Translations under genes and position numbers: made by a program | Shown: one piece after another, positions 10,066 through 18,686 of the stretch | Layout of the letters: each line of letters opens with the position of its first letter | Numbering within the stretch: position 1 is the first letter of the stretch | Source: Niastella soli | GTDB taxonomy: Bacteria; Bacteroidota; Bacteroidia; Chitinophagales; Chitinophagaceae | Reading direction: 5' to 3' | NCBI RefSeq assembly: GCF_017742245.1 | Contig: NZ_JAGHKO010000001.1 | Coordinates: forward strand, 62,001 to 126,000 | Length of the DNA stretch: 64,000 nucleotides | The notes under the pieces: generated by a model | What the model was told of the DNA's origin: nothing | What the model saw: the letters and a program-made list of their open reading frames with translations, nothing else | Database searches by the model: none

Positions 10066-11280
10066 TTATTTGTGTTTATGCCGTTTTATCTTATAAGTGA
10101 TGGATGCTTTTGAGGTATCCAGGTGATTGTTACTTTTGGGTCTATAGATGCCGTCGTCTGGAGGAGCAACTATCCCTTCATCCTTCGATGCCTCACCTTC
10201 GGATTCAGTTGTGTGTTTTGGTCTGGATTGTTCGCGTAATATTCTAAGAATAGAAGTATCAATTTGGTATTTGGGTGTCGAATGCTGGTACTCATAGCCA
10301 CTACTGTAATTGGAAGAATGGGATTTACAGGTAGCCAGTCTTATTATAAAGATCAAAACTACTACTGCAATCTTAAGCACACCAGCACCTGAAGAAGAGT
10401 CTTCCTTATTCCGCTGAGCAGCTGCAGCAGGCGACGCCGTTTGAATGCGTTCCATCTCCTGCATTTTTTTATTGATCTCCGATTTCACACTTTCGGAATC
10501 AGCCAGCAATTCAGCATTCTCCAACCAGGTCCTCACATGATTACGATGCTTGATATGACTATTAAAGATCGCAATACAGGTGACCAGCATAGCATGAGCA
10601 TACTTATCCTTTAGGGCTGAAAACCTGCCCTGTGGCAGCAATTGAAGCAGCCTGATATAACGGAATTCCATCAGGTCCCTCGCCTGGGTTGGCGCTACGC
10701 TTCCATCCATGTATTTGGCCTTAACCATCTCCCCGAAGCGTTCCAGAATGGCTATGTTGTTCAAAATGATCCGGGATACTGATTCCCAGGCCTGCTCCAG
10801 GTCCTTCCCAGTCATCAGCAAAGGATTAACGAGCATAGCGATCATTGAGTCCTCTTCCGTTTCCCCCAGCAGACAGCCTTCCATGAAAGTTTTGAAGGAA
10901 TCACTGAAAAAAGGGCTGATCCACTGTATAAACTGTTCATTTTCATACAGAGGATTGGTTTGAAACCGCTCTTTCTTCTCAATCTTTGCCTCTTCCAGAA
11001 AACGCAGCAAGATCCCGTCTCCCCCTACCGCATTGTGATAACTCAGCACATCTTCTTTCAACAGGTCTTCAAAATACAGTATGATATCATTTTTGGAAAA
11101 GTGCACCCCATTCAATTCAATCGTTGTTTCCCCACCCAACTCCAGGTCGGCAAACAGCTTTTTCCTTGCTAATTGAATGGCTTTTTTATCGAGGGGTGAG
11201 AAGGTGGATTCTCCGGTAAACTTGGCTGGTGATAAATATTGCATCAGGGTCGATTGTAATTCAAACGGCGAAAAATACAC
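10066..11280 (-). CDS. Unknown protein with one C-proximal membrane helix
   Basis: A 404-aa protein I do not recognise. Residues about 1-285 form a charged, mostly helical soluble domain with no signal peptide. A low-complexity S/A/E/Q linker leads to a single hydrophobic helix near residues 303-320 (VLKIAVVVLIFIIRLA), followed by a Ser/Tyr/His/Lys-rich tail of about 85 residues with several prolines. The likely topology is a large cytoplasmic head, one membrane pass and an exposed disordered tail. It is convergent with the Hsp70 pair and divergent from the S9 peptidase gene. No J-domain HPD motif is present. Start ATG at 11278-11280 is the only good one. Function unknown; proximity to the Hsp70 unit does not by itself imply a link, since the orientation is opposite. 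Confidence 0.72.
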   Translation of the reverse strand: MYFSPFELQSTLMQYLSPAKFTGESTFSPLDKKAIQLARKKLFADLELGGETTIELNGVHFSKNDIILYFEDLLKEDVLSYHNAVGGDGILLRFLEEAKIEKKERFQTNPLYENEQFIQWISPFFSDSFKTFMEGCLLGETEEDSMIAMLVNPLLMTGKDLEQAWESVSRIILNNIAILERFGEMVKAKYMDGSVAPTQARDLMEFRYIRLLQLLPQGRFSALKDKYAHAMLVTCIAIFNSHIKHRNHVRTWLENAELLADSESVKSEINKKMQEMERIQTASPAAAAQRNKEDSSSGAGVLKIAVVVLIFIIRLATCKSHSSNYSSGYEYQHSTPKYQIDTSILRILREQSRPKHTTESEGEASKDEGIVAPPDDGIYRPKSNNHLDTSKASITYKIKRHKHK

Positions 11281-11415
11281 ATAATTACCTACAGATACAA
11301 TAGCCCACCGCTATATATAATCGAAACAATTTAATATATGATTGAAAACAGGTATTTGAAAACCCAGGTTTGCTTACAAAAAGAAATTGTAAATTATCAC
11401 ACTAAAACAAATACC

Positions 11416-13317
11416 ATGAAGCCAGTCCTGACTGCGTTTGTCCTGATCTTCTTTGCTGTTGGCAGCTATTCCCAAACAGCTGTTAAGCAATATACAATTG
11501 AGCAATTCTATAAAACGATCGCCTTCGGCGGCGGTAATTTTAATAAAGCCGAGAATAAAATACTTGTCACCGACAACAGCACCAACATCTTCAATGTATA
11601 CGAGATCGATCTCGCTACCAAAGAAAAAAAGCCCTTGACCAGCTCGGAAAAGGAATCTTATTTCTCCATCGACTATATACCCGGTAGTAACGACTTCCTG
11701 TATTCGGCCGACAAAGGAGGCAATGAGAATTCTCATATCTATATGCAAAAAGCAGACGGTACCGTTACCGACTTAACACCAGGCACAAAGGAAAAAGCCA
11801 GTTTCGTTGGCTGGGACCATCCAAAAACTGCCTTCTATTATACCAGCAACCTGCGCGATGCCCGTTTCTTTGACCTGTATAAAATGAGCATCAGCGACTG
11901 GAAACCCAGCCTGCTGTATCAAAATGAAAAAGGACTGGACGTAGCCAGCATTTCACCTGACGAAAACTGGCTGGTGTTAACCCAAACCATTACCACCGAT
12001 AAAAACGAAATGTATTTGCTCAACCGTAAAACCAATGAGCTCAAAAAACTATCTGCCGAAACGGAATCCACCTATTCACCACAAAGCTTTGAACTCGATA
12101 ACAGCGCCTTTTATTACGCCACCAACAATGGCAGTGAGTTTGACTATCTGATTAAATATGATATCGCTTCGGGAAAACAACAAAAAATATTTTCCGACAA
12201 ATGGGATGTCAGGTATATGTACATCAGCGAAAATGGCAAGTACCGCGTGATTGGCGTTAATGAGGACGGCAGGAACAAGACCTTGCTGTTCGATCACAAG
12301 ACCGGTAAAAAATTGCCATTCCCCGCCCTCAAAGAAGGATATGTACAGAGTGTGATCATTTCTCCAACCGAAAAAAATATGGTGCTGCAGGTTGGGGGCG
12401 ACCGGTCGCCACTCAATCTTTATTCTTACAACTTTGCCAACTTAAAGCTGGACAAACTAACCACTTCGCTTAATCCTGAGATTGACCCCAATGACCTGGT
12501 AGATGCACAGGTAATACGTTTTAAATCGTTCGATGGCCTTGAAATACCAGCCATATTTTATAAGCCAAAGATCGCTTCACCCGGTCATAAAGTACCTGCA
12601 CTGGTTTGGGTACATGGCGGCCCCGGCGGACAAAGCGTAGCCGGTTACTCACAGTCCATTCAATATTTCGTGAACCATGGCTATGCCATCTTTGCCGTAA
12701 ACAACAGGGGCAGCAGTGGTTATGGTAAAAGCTTTTATAAAATGGACAATAGGAACCATGGCGATAAAGACCTGAAAGATTGCGTATGGGGCAAAAAATG
12801 GCTGGCGCAACAATCTTATATCGATCCTACAAGTATCGGCATTTATGGCGGCAGTTACGGCGGCTTTATGTCACTGGCAGGTATCATTCAATACCCCACA
12901 GAATTTAAGGTAGGCGTTGATCTTTTTGGCGTCACCAACTGGTTAAGAACATTGCAAAGCGTTCCCGCCTATTGGGAAAGCTTTCGCAAGGCACTATACG
13001 AAGAAATTGGCGACCCGGTCACCGATTCAGTGCGCCTGCGGTCTATTTCTCCCCTGTTCAATACAGACAAGATAAAAACTCCTTTACTGGTATTACAAGG
13101 TTCTAACGATCCCCGGGTGTTGCAGGTAGAAAGTGATGAAATTGTTGCCGGCGCCAAAAAGAATGGAACACCAGTAGAATATGTACTCTTCCCCGACGAA
13201 GGCCATGGCTTCAGAAAAAAGGAAAATCAAATAAAAGCGGCGCGGGTAACGCTGGAGTTTTGTGAAAAATATCTTGGCAGCGGTAATAACCCGGCCAATG
13301 ACAAGAAAAGTTTCTAA
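11416..13317 (+). CDS. S9-family serine peptidase (prolyl oligopeptidase type)
   Basis: Secreted peptidase of 633 aa acting on oligopeptides, probably periplasmic. Signal peptide MKPVLTAFVLIFFAVGSYSQ (1-20), an N-terminal seven-bladed propeller (about 25-380, repeats such as FNVYEIDLATKEKKPL and YLLNRKTNELKKL) and a C-terminal alpha/beta hydrolase domain. The catalytic triad is visible: nucleophile Ser in YGGSYGGF (about residue 479), Asp in LQGSNDPRV (about 564) and His in DEGHGF (about 596). VWVHGGPGG forms the oxyanion region. The frame extends upstream to ATG 11338, but ATG 11416 begins the signal peptide and is chosen. It is a single gene, divergent from 10066-11280. Exact specificity (dipeptidyl or acylaminoacyl) cannot be told. 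Confidence 0.9.
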   Translation: MKPVLTAFVLIFFAVGSYSQTAVKQYTIEQFYKTIAFGGGNFNKAENKILVTDNSTNIFNVYEIDLATKEKKPLTSSEKESYFSIDYIPGSNDFLYSADKGGNENSHIYMQKADGTVTDLTPGTKEKASFVGWDHPKTAFYYTSNLRDARFFDLYKMSISDWKPSLLYQNEKGLDVASISPDENWLVLTQTITTDKNEMYLLNRKTNELKKLSAETESTYSPQSFELDNSAFYYATNNGSEFDYLIKYDIASGKQQKIFSDKWDVRYMYISENGKYRVIGVNEDGRNKTLLFDHKTGKKLPFPALKEGYVQSVIISPTEKNMVLQVGGDRSPLNLYSYNFANLKLDKLTTSLNPEIDPNDLVDAQVIRFKSFDGLEIPAIFYKPKIASPGHKVPALVWVHGGPGGQSVAGYSQSIQYFVNHGYAIFAVNNRGSSGYGKSFYKMDNRNHGDKDLKDCVWGKKWLAQQSYIDPTSIGIYGGSYGGFMSLAGIIQYPTEFKVGVDLFGVTNWLRTLQSVPAYWESFRKALYEEIGDPVTDSVRLRSISPLFNTDKIKTPLLVLQGSNDPRVLQVESDEIVAGAKKNGTPVEYVLFPDEGHGFRKKENQIKAARVTLEFCEKYLGSGNNPANDKKSF

Positions 13318-13324
13318 TACAACA

Positions 13325-15154
13325 CTATTGATATCCCTTCGCCTGCAGATTAAATAACTCTGCATAGCGGCCATTTTTTTGTAAGAGCTCCTGGTGGGTG
13401 CCTATCTCCAGGAGCTCTCCTTTATCAAGTACCAGAATTCTATTGGCCATGCGAACAGTGGAAAATTTATGAGAGATCAATACGGCCGTTTTCCCTTTGG
13501 TCAGTTCTGAAAAACGCTGAAACACTTCATATTCAGCCCGGGCATCCAACGCGGCTGTCGGCTCATCCAGGATCAACAACTGGGCATTCTTCATATAGGC
13601 CCTTGCCAATGCGATCTTTTGCCATTCCCCGCCCGAAAGTTCAACACCCTGGTTAAAGCGTTTGCCCAACGGTTGCTCATAACCGCCCGGCAACTTTTGC
13701 ACCAATAGATCGGCCAGGCTTTTTTTGGCTGACTGCACAATTAATCCGATATTTTCTTTTTCACCAATATTACCCACCGCAATATTTTGAGCAACCGTCA
13801 TTTGATACCGGATATAATCCTGGAAGATAACGCCCACATTATGGCGCAGTTCCACTAAATCGTAGTCACGCAAATCGTGTCCGTCCAGCAGGATCCTCCC
13901 CTCCGTAGGATCATACAATCGGGCCAGCAACTTCACCAACGTTGTTTTCCCCGCGCCGTTCTCGCCAACGAGCGCCAGCTTTTCACCCGCCGCCATGGTA
14001 AAACTCAGGTGCCTGTTGGCCCAGTTTTCTGAATTCACATATTTAAATCCTACATTCTCAAATACAAATCCTTCTTTGATTGGGTCCGGGAAAGGCAATG
14101 ATTTTCCAGCATGAACGATCTTTGGCTGTATATGAAAGAATTCAAAAAAGTCTTTCAGGTAAATGGCGCCTTGCGACACGGCGGTAAAACGCGTTAAGAT
14201 ACCTTCCAGCAAACCTCTTAACTGTCTGAAAGAACCGGCCAGGAAAGTGAGATCACCTATGGAGATGGTTCCCTGCACCGCTTTATAAACGATAAATACA
14301 AACGCACCATAATAGCCACAGGTACCAAAAAGCGAAAAAGCGGCACCCCATATCGATCGTTTGATGGCCAGTTGTTTATTATCCTTGTAAAATTTATCCG
14401 ACAACTGCTTAAAACGGTCAATTAAAAACCCCGACAGATCAAACAGTTTTACTTCTTTGGCCGTTTCATCACTGGCGCCAATGTAACGCATGTAATCCAG
14501 CTCTCGACGCTCAGGGGTTTGTCTTCTGCTAAGGGAATACGTTTTATCATTAAAATGGGCCTCACCCAAAAAGGCAGGCAACACCGCAATAATAAGAATG
14601 AGAATAAGCCAGGGGTTGAACACCACCAACCCCGCTGCCAGAAAACCTACCGTGATCAGGTCCTGCACCTGGCTTAATACTTGTGACAGTAATACGGTCC
14701 TTCCCACCGTTTGCTGGCGAGCCCTTTCCAGTTTATCATAAAAAGTAGAATCCTCAAACTGCTCCAGGTCTAACGTGGCCGCATGGTGCATAATTTTGAT
14801 GGAAGTAAAATTGGCGAACCTGTCCCCCAGCAAACTATCAATTAACGCGGTAGCACGTCCTAATACATCTGAAAGGACTGCCAGGGTCAATTCCACAACT
14901 ACCAATTCCCACAAATAATTGTGGGAAACACCACCCTGACCAGGGTGTGCGATCTGGTCAATGATTAATTTTCCAACATATAAAATAGCAACAGGAATGG
15001 CCGAACGAACTATGCGGATAAGCGCACTGGTGATCGTGAAAACCCGACTCGTCTGCCACACCAATTTGAAAAACTGCGGCAGATTACTTAAAGCGGAAAA
15101 CCGGTCTTTTAATGTTACTTCTTCTATTGCAGCGCCTTTTCTTTCCAAAATCAA
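13325..15154 (-). CDS. ABC transporter, fused permease/ATP-binding exporter
   Basis: Homodimeric type IV ABC exporter half-molecule of 609 aa. The N-terminal membrane domain (about 30-330) has six predicted helices. The C-terminal ATPase shows Walker A GENGAGKTT (about 398-406), Q-loop VIFQDY, signature LSGGEWQKIALARAY (about 505) and Walker B LLILDEPTAALDA (about 526), then the H-switch in LISHKFSTV. All ATPase residues are intact. No ATG lies near the 5' end: the frame opens after a TAA with TTG at 15154 (another TTG at 15148), and the next in-frame ATG is deep in the membrane domain, so a TTG start is inferred. It ends 7 bp from the convergent S9 peptidase stop and is divergent from the methyltransferase gene. 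Substrate unknown (lipid, peptide or drug). Confidence 0.88.
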   Translation of the reverse strand: MILERKGAAIEEVTLKDRFSALSNLPQFFKLVWQTSRVFTITSALIRIVRSAIPVAILYVGKLIIDQIAHPGQGGVSHNYLWELVVVELTLAVLSDVLGRATALIDSLLGDRFANFTSIKIMHHAATLDLEQFEDSTFYDKLERARQQTVGRTVLLSQVLSQVQDLITVGFLAAGLVVFNPWLILILIIAVLPAFLGEAHFNDKTYSLSRRQTPERRELDYMRYIGASDETAKEVKLFDLSGFLIDRFKQLSDKFYKDNKQLAIKRSIWGAAFSLFGTCGYYGAFVFIVYKAVQGTISIGDLTFLAGSFRQLRGLLEGILTRFTAVSQGAIYLKDFFEFFHIQPKIVHAGKSLPFPDPIKEGFVFENVGFKYVNSENWANRHLSFTMAAGEKLALVGENGAGKTTLVKLLARLYDPTEGRILLDGHDLRDYDLVELRHNVGVIFQDYIRYQMTVAQNIAVGNIGEKENIGLIVQSAKKSLADLLVQKLPGGYEQPLGKRFNQGVELSGGEWQKIALARAYMKNAQLLILDEPTAALDARAEYEVFQRFSELTKGKTAVLISHKFSTVRMANRILVLDKGELLEIGTHQELLQKNGRYAELFNLQAKGYQ

Positions 15155-15209
15155 TTATATTTAAATGCAAAATACGATTCAATAACTTTTCCTATTGATA
15201 CAACAAACC

Positions 15210-16016
15210 ATGAACGATTCCCTTTCAAAAGATCGGGCTGCCATGCCCAGCGGTACTAACGCCGTGCTTGACAAACGCTCCCTGGCCGCCTCCAATGCCA
15301 ATCTGCTGACTGTATTGTCCCCAGGCCAAACCGTGCTGGATGCAGGCTGTGGTTCCGGCGCCATCACCCACGGTATTGCCGGCATTACAGGCCCAACCGG
15401 AACAGTGATTGGCATCGACCGCAGCGAAGCCCTTATTCAACAGGCGGCAGACACCTATTCGAATATAAAAAATTTACACTTCGTTGCCGGTGATATCCTG
15501 GACTATAACCCACCCTATCTTTTTGATGTGATCACTACGGCCCGTACGTTACAATGGGTTGCCAATCCCCAGGACCTGATCCGAAAAATGAAAACACTTT
15601 TAAAGCCCAATGGTTTACTTTGTGTGCTCGATTATGACCATACAGCCATTACCTGGCAACCCCAACCTCCTGCCAGTATGCAGTTTTTTTATGAACAATT
15701 CCTGAAATGGCGAAGCGATGCCGGAATGGATAATCAGATCGCCATTCATACAGGTGACATAATGAAGGAATACGGTCTGGAAATTTGTTACAATGCCGAT
15801 CATTCCGAATATCATCAACAGCCTGAAACAGGCTTTTTACAACACGTGAACATCTGGGCGGTTGTTGCGGAAACCCGCGGTAAGCAAATGGTAGCCGATG
15901 GCTATGTTTCTGAAGCACAGCGTATACAGGCGGCCAGTGAGTATAAACATTGGTGTGATACGGAAGCGCAAAGCATGCGCCTGGTATTAAGGGGCATCCA
16001 TGGGCGTAATAATTAG
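15210..16016 (+). CDS. Class I SAM-dependent methyltransferase
   Basis: Rossmann-fold methyltransferase of 268 aa. Motif I, VLDAGCGSGAITHGIA (about 41-56), binds S-adenosylmethionine; GIDRSEALI gives the acidic residue at the end of beta-2; GDIL and DVITTARTLQWV (motif IV region) and LLKPNGLLCVLDYD (post-motif) complete the fold. Most like the UbiE/Methyltransf_11/25 group, with no sign of a nucleic-acid-binding domain. The frame opens with TTG at 15195, but ATG 15210 gives MNDSLSKDR and is preferred. It is transcribed divergently from the ABC exporter and converges on the acetyltransferase gene. Small-molecule substrate unknown. Confidence 0.87.
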   Translation: MNDSLSKDRAAMPSGTNAVLDKRSLAASNANLLTVLSPGQTVLDAGCGSGAITHGIAGITGPTGTVIGIDRSEALIQQAADTYSNIKNLHFVAGDILDYNPPYLFDVITTARTLQWVANPQDLIRKMKTLLKPNGLLCVLDYDHTAITWQPQPPASMQFFYEQFLKWRSDAGMDNQIAIHTGDIMKEYGLEICYNADHSEYHQQPETGFLQHVNIWAVVAETRGKQMVADGYVSEAQRIQAASEYKHWCDTEAQSMRLVLRGIHGRNN

Positions 16017-16059
16017 TGGCCAATCCAATGAAGACTTTGCGGAACGAGTAGCAATTATA

Positions 16060-16620
16060 TCATTGCGTCAACGGTCGTATAACTTTACAGGGGTTTCCGG
16101 CGGCAAATACATCCGCTGGAATATCCTTTGTTACTACACTGCCCGCCCCGATAACGCTCCGGTCGCCAATATTTACCCCTGGACAGATCACTACGCTGCC
16201 ACCAATCCATACATCTTCCCCAATGGTGATGGGTTTGGCAAACTCAAGCCCGGCAGCTCTTTCTTTATGGTCCATGGGGTGCGTGGCGGTATATACCTGC
16301 ACATTAGGGCCAAACAACGTGCGGCTACCGATGGTAACATGCGTTACATCCAACACCACACAATTGAAGTTGAAGAAAACCTTTTCGCCCAGTTTGATAT
16401 TGTAACCATAATCACAATAAAATGGGGGCTGTAACCAAAGACCTTCCCCGGCATTTGGAAGAAGCTTTTTTAGCAACTGGCTGCGCTCGTTGGTCTCATC
16501 TTCTCTTGTGTCGTTGAGTTCTTTAAGAAGAAGCCTGGCTTTTACTCTTTCTTCAGAAAGCTGTGCATCCAGCGGGTCATACAACTCGCCGGCCAGCATT
16601 TTTTCTTTTTCTGTTCTCAT
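16060..16620 (-). CDS. Sugar O-acetyltransferase (maltose acetyltransferase type)
   Basis: Cytoplasmic acetyl-CoA-dependent transferase of 186 aa, normal length for the Maa/NodL/LacA group. N-terminal Mac domain (EKMLAGELYDPLDAQLSEER, residues 5-24) followed by left-handed beta-helix hexapeptide repeats (VVLDVTHVTIG, ITIGEDVWIGGSVVI, VNIGDRSVIGAGSVV). The catalytic His is in the ATHPMDH segment. It would acetylate a mono- or disaccharide hydroxyl. It is flanked by a convergent methyltransferase gene and a divergent NTF2-like gene, so it is monocistronic. Confidence 0.92.
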   Translation of the reverse strand: MRTEKEKMLAGELYDPLDAQLSEERVKARLLLKELNDTREDETNERSQLLKKLLPNAGEGLWLQPPFYCDYGYNIKLGEKVFFNFNCVVLDVTHVTIGSRTLFGPNVQVYTATHPMDHKERAAGLEFAKPITIGEDVWIGGSVVICPGVNIGDRSVIGAGSVVTKDIPADVFAAGNPCKVIRPLTQ

Positions 16621-16694
16621 GTTGTTTGGCGTGAAAAAATCGTGCCTTATGTGAGACAGCTTGTTTAAATTAGTTCTGTCTAATCAACACTATC

Positions 16695-17168
16695 ATGAAA
16701 ATTATAACCACGTTCTTCCTGTTTGCCTTTGTATTTTCTGGCACCACAGTCAGCGCCCAAGGACAGCAACAGGCTCCACCCTATAAACCTGAATCAAAAG
16801 AATTGTACGATAGCATTGTTCATATGGACAGCGTATGGGAAGACTCTTATAACAATTGCAGGCTGGATGTACAGGAACAAATAATCTCCGATGATCTTGA
16901 ATTTTATCACGACCGGAGTGGGGTTATGAAATCCAAAAAAGCGCTGATAGAAGCGTTAAAAAACAATATCTGCGGCAAAGTTACCCGCGAATTGTTAAAG
17001 GGAAGCATTGAAGTGTACCCCATCAAAAACTATGGCGCAGTGGAAATGGGGTATCACCGGTTCCGTAATAAAAATGATACAGGCGACTCCCAATATGCCC
17101 GGTTCATTCATATCTGGCATCACGAAAACGGTCAATGGAAAATTACCCGGGTTATCAGTTTGCATTAA
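16695..17168 (+). CDS. Secreted NTF2-like (DUF4440) protein
   Basis: A 157-aa exported protein with signal peptide MKIITTFFLFAFVFSGTTVSA (1-21) and an NTF2-like cone fold of the SnoaL/DUF4440 type. Typical segments are VWEDSYNNCRLDVQEQIISDDLEFYHDRSG and, at the C-terminus, FIHIWHHENGQWKITRVISLH. NTF2-like proteins may be small enzymes or ligand binders; nothing decides which here. Its last four bases overlap the stop end of the convergent deacetylase gene. Confidence 0.85.
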   Translation: MKIITTFFLFAFVFSGTTVSAQGQQQAPPYKPESKELYDSIVHMDSVWEDSYNNCRLDVQEQIISDDLEFYHDRSGVMKSKKALIEALKNNICGKVTRELLKGSIEVYPIKNYGAVEMGYHRFRNKNDTGDSQYARFIHIWHHENGQWKITRVISLH

Positions 17169-17887
17169 TGGGCAGGCACAAAATTAAGGTCCCGCATGGC
17201 AATCACCCGATAGTGATGATCGTGCAAATACTGCATGTATTCCTTAAATGTTTCGGGCTCGGTACTTACCCAGGGATGTGGGTTATCGGGCACCCCATGA
17301 AAACAGAACACGGTGACCTGTCCGTCTTTTGCATCCTGTAATGCTTTATAAAAAAGGTCCTTGTTTGCTTTGCTGATGGTATAGCTCGGAATATAGAAAG
17401 GTTCATCCGTCGTTGGGTCATAGGGCCGGTCGTTCCCGGTGCGGGCGTTGGTATACCCTCTTTGTTTCAATACGCGTACAGCCAGCGTATCGGTAACATA
17501 AGCCGGATAACAAAAACTGGTCATTTTAGGAATGCCCAATGAATCCCCTTTTTGTTCTATATAAGCCAGCTCTTTTATCAGCTCTTCTTCCTTTAACTTG
17601 GGTACATGTTTATGGTGCCAGGTATGGTTGCCAATTTCAAAACCCATTTTATTAAGCGCGCCCACCTGCCGCCAGTTAAGGCTGATAGAACTGTCGGGAT
17701 ACACACCCGGAAACTCGCAAACATAAAACGTGGCGCCAAAGCCATACTGTTTCAGCAGCGGCGCTACAAAACTATAATGACTTTGTGGCGCATCATCAAA
17801 GGTTAATACCACTGTTTTGGGGGGTGTTTGGGCAAGAAGCACAAGCGGCATTAATACAAACAAAAGAAAGAATGATCTTATAACCAT
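17165..17887 (-). CDS. Polysaccharide deacetylase (NodB homology, CE4-like)
   Basis: Exported metal-dependent deacetylase of 240 aa; signal peptide 1-19 (FFLLFVLMPLVLLAQ). NodB motif 1 is TFDDAP with Asp31/Asp32, and motif 2 is NHTWHH with metal-ligand His88 and His92 (HxxxH). CYPAY is motif 3-like and FCFHGVPD near the C-terminus supplies the last His motif. All catalytic elements appear intact, so an N- or O-deacetylase acting on cell-wall or chitin-type glycans is likely. It is convergent with, and overlaps by 4 bp, the NTF2-like gene; the upstream side is a 420-bp gene-free stretch. Confidence 0.88.
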   Translation of the reverse strand: MVIRSFFLLFVLMPLVLLAQTPPKTVVLTFDDAPQSHYSFVAPLLKQYGFGATFYVCEFPGVYPDSSISLNWRQVGALNKMGFEIGNHTWHHKHVPKLKEEELIKELAYIEQKGDSLGIPKMTSFCYPAYVTDTLAVRVLKQRGYTNARTGNDRPYDPTTDEPFYIPSYTISKANKDLFYKALQDAKDGQVTVFCFHGVPDNPHPWVSTEPETFKEYMQYLHDHHYRVIAMRDLNFVPAH

Positions 17888-18083
17888 GGCGTCAACAAAC
17901 GTTTATAATTCCCTCTAAAATAACCTCTTTACAACAAAGCACTTTCCTGTACAGTCAAGCTCTAATACCTGCGCAATAAATAAGACATCCTCTCCTTATC
18001 CAGAATAGTATGCCAATTAAAGTTCTGACTTACAGTTAAAAGAGCCCTGTTACGGAGATATTCCGCCTCTAATAAGAGGTGAG

Positions 18084-18135
18084 ATATCACCGGGACACCC
18101 CTGGGACATCTCCGGGATATCTCCGGGATATCTTT
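18084..18135. repeat. Tandem array of an 11-bp unit (about 4.7 copies)
   Basis: Consecutive units read ATATCACCGGG, ACACCCCTGGG, ACATCTCCGGG, ATATCTCCGGG and a partial ATATCTTT. The consensus AYATCWCCGGG repeats every 11 bp, about one helical turn. It lies between the divergent-facing 5' end of the deacetylase gene and the terminator of the 18.3-21.5 kb operon. Confidence 0.85.
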
Positions 18136-18255
18136 ACTAACAGCATGAATATAAAGCAGATACAGAGACCTATTTTTAAGGACAATACAGGGAGATCAAT
18201 ACCAGACAACCATACAATACTCCCTCATTTTCAATGCATTAACCGCTATAATGAC

Positions 18256-18285
18256 AAAAAGCCCCCAACAATACCGTCGGGGGCT
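18256..18285 (-). terminator. Terminator of the 18.3-21.5 kb operon
   Basis: Read on the minus strand: AGCCCCC, a loop of about 12 nt, GGGGGCT, then TTTTTGTC. The stem is GC-rich and followed directly by a T-run. It lies 22 bp after the stop of the YciI-like gene. Confidence 0.85.
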
Positions 18286-18307
18286 ATGTCTATCTATCAA
18301 ACCCTGA

Positions 18308-18649
18308 TCAGGCTACAATAGCCTGGCGTACTTCAACTACAGCACCATATTTAATAATGGGGCACTCTTTGGCAATTGTTACCGCTTCCGCATAATCTTT
18401 TGCTTTTATCAGGAACAAGCCGCCAATAGAATGTTTCTTTTCGGCATAGGGCCCTTCCTCGATACTATCAGCAGTGATCACTCTTCCGCCGACATCCCAT
18501 CTTTTGGGTGGCGCTACCAGCCTGTTGCTGGATGCAATACCGGCAATCCAGTCCTGGTAGGGTTTAAACGCCTCTTTCATTTGTTCGGGTGTTGGTACGG
18601 GATGTTTGCTGGTAAGATCCCGGTGGATCGCGATTAAAAACTCCTGCAT
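18308..18649 (-). CDS. YciI-like (YCII/DGPF) domain protein
   Basis: A 113-aa ferredoxin-like alpha/beta-barrel protein of the YCII-related family. Typical features are FLIAIHRD at the N-terminus, MKEAFKPYQDWIAGI, DGPF-like GPYAEKKHSIGGLFLIKAKDYAEAV and the ending ECPIIKYGAVVEVRQ. Members often act as small peroxidase- or lyase-like enzymes or as accessory proteins of ECF sigma factors; no such sigma gene is beside it. It is the last gene of a five-gene unit, 37 bp after the alpha/beta hydrolase, and is followed by a terminator. Confidence 0.88.
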   Translation of the reverse strand: MQEFLIAIHRDLTSKHPVPTPEQMKEAFKPYQDWIAGIASSNRLVAPPKRWDVGGRVITADSIEEGPYAEKKHSIGGLFLIKAKDYAEAVTIAKECPIIKYGAVVEVRQAIVA

Positions 18650-18686
18650 GTTTCTTTATTTTAGGATTTGTGTTTGTTGAGTTCAT

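Larger units (their letters stand above)
17888..18307. other. Gene-free stretch with 11-bp tandem repeats
   Basis: 420 bp with no supportable gene. It contains the 5' flank of the deacetylase gene, a short tandem array at 18084-18135, and the terminator of the five-gene minus-strand operon at 18256-18285. A 80-codon frame across it is low in coding character and covers the repeat array, so I do not call it. Confidence 0.7.

Noticed and set aside
15649-16023. 124-codon antisense frame opposite the methyltransferase
   Set aside because: Lies wholly opposite a gene with clear motifs, with atypical composition.
18079-18321. 80-codon plus-strand frame across the 11-bp tandem repeats
   Set aside because: It consists largely of repeat-encoded sequence, covers a terminator and overlaps the end of a well-supported gene.
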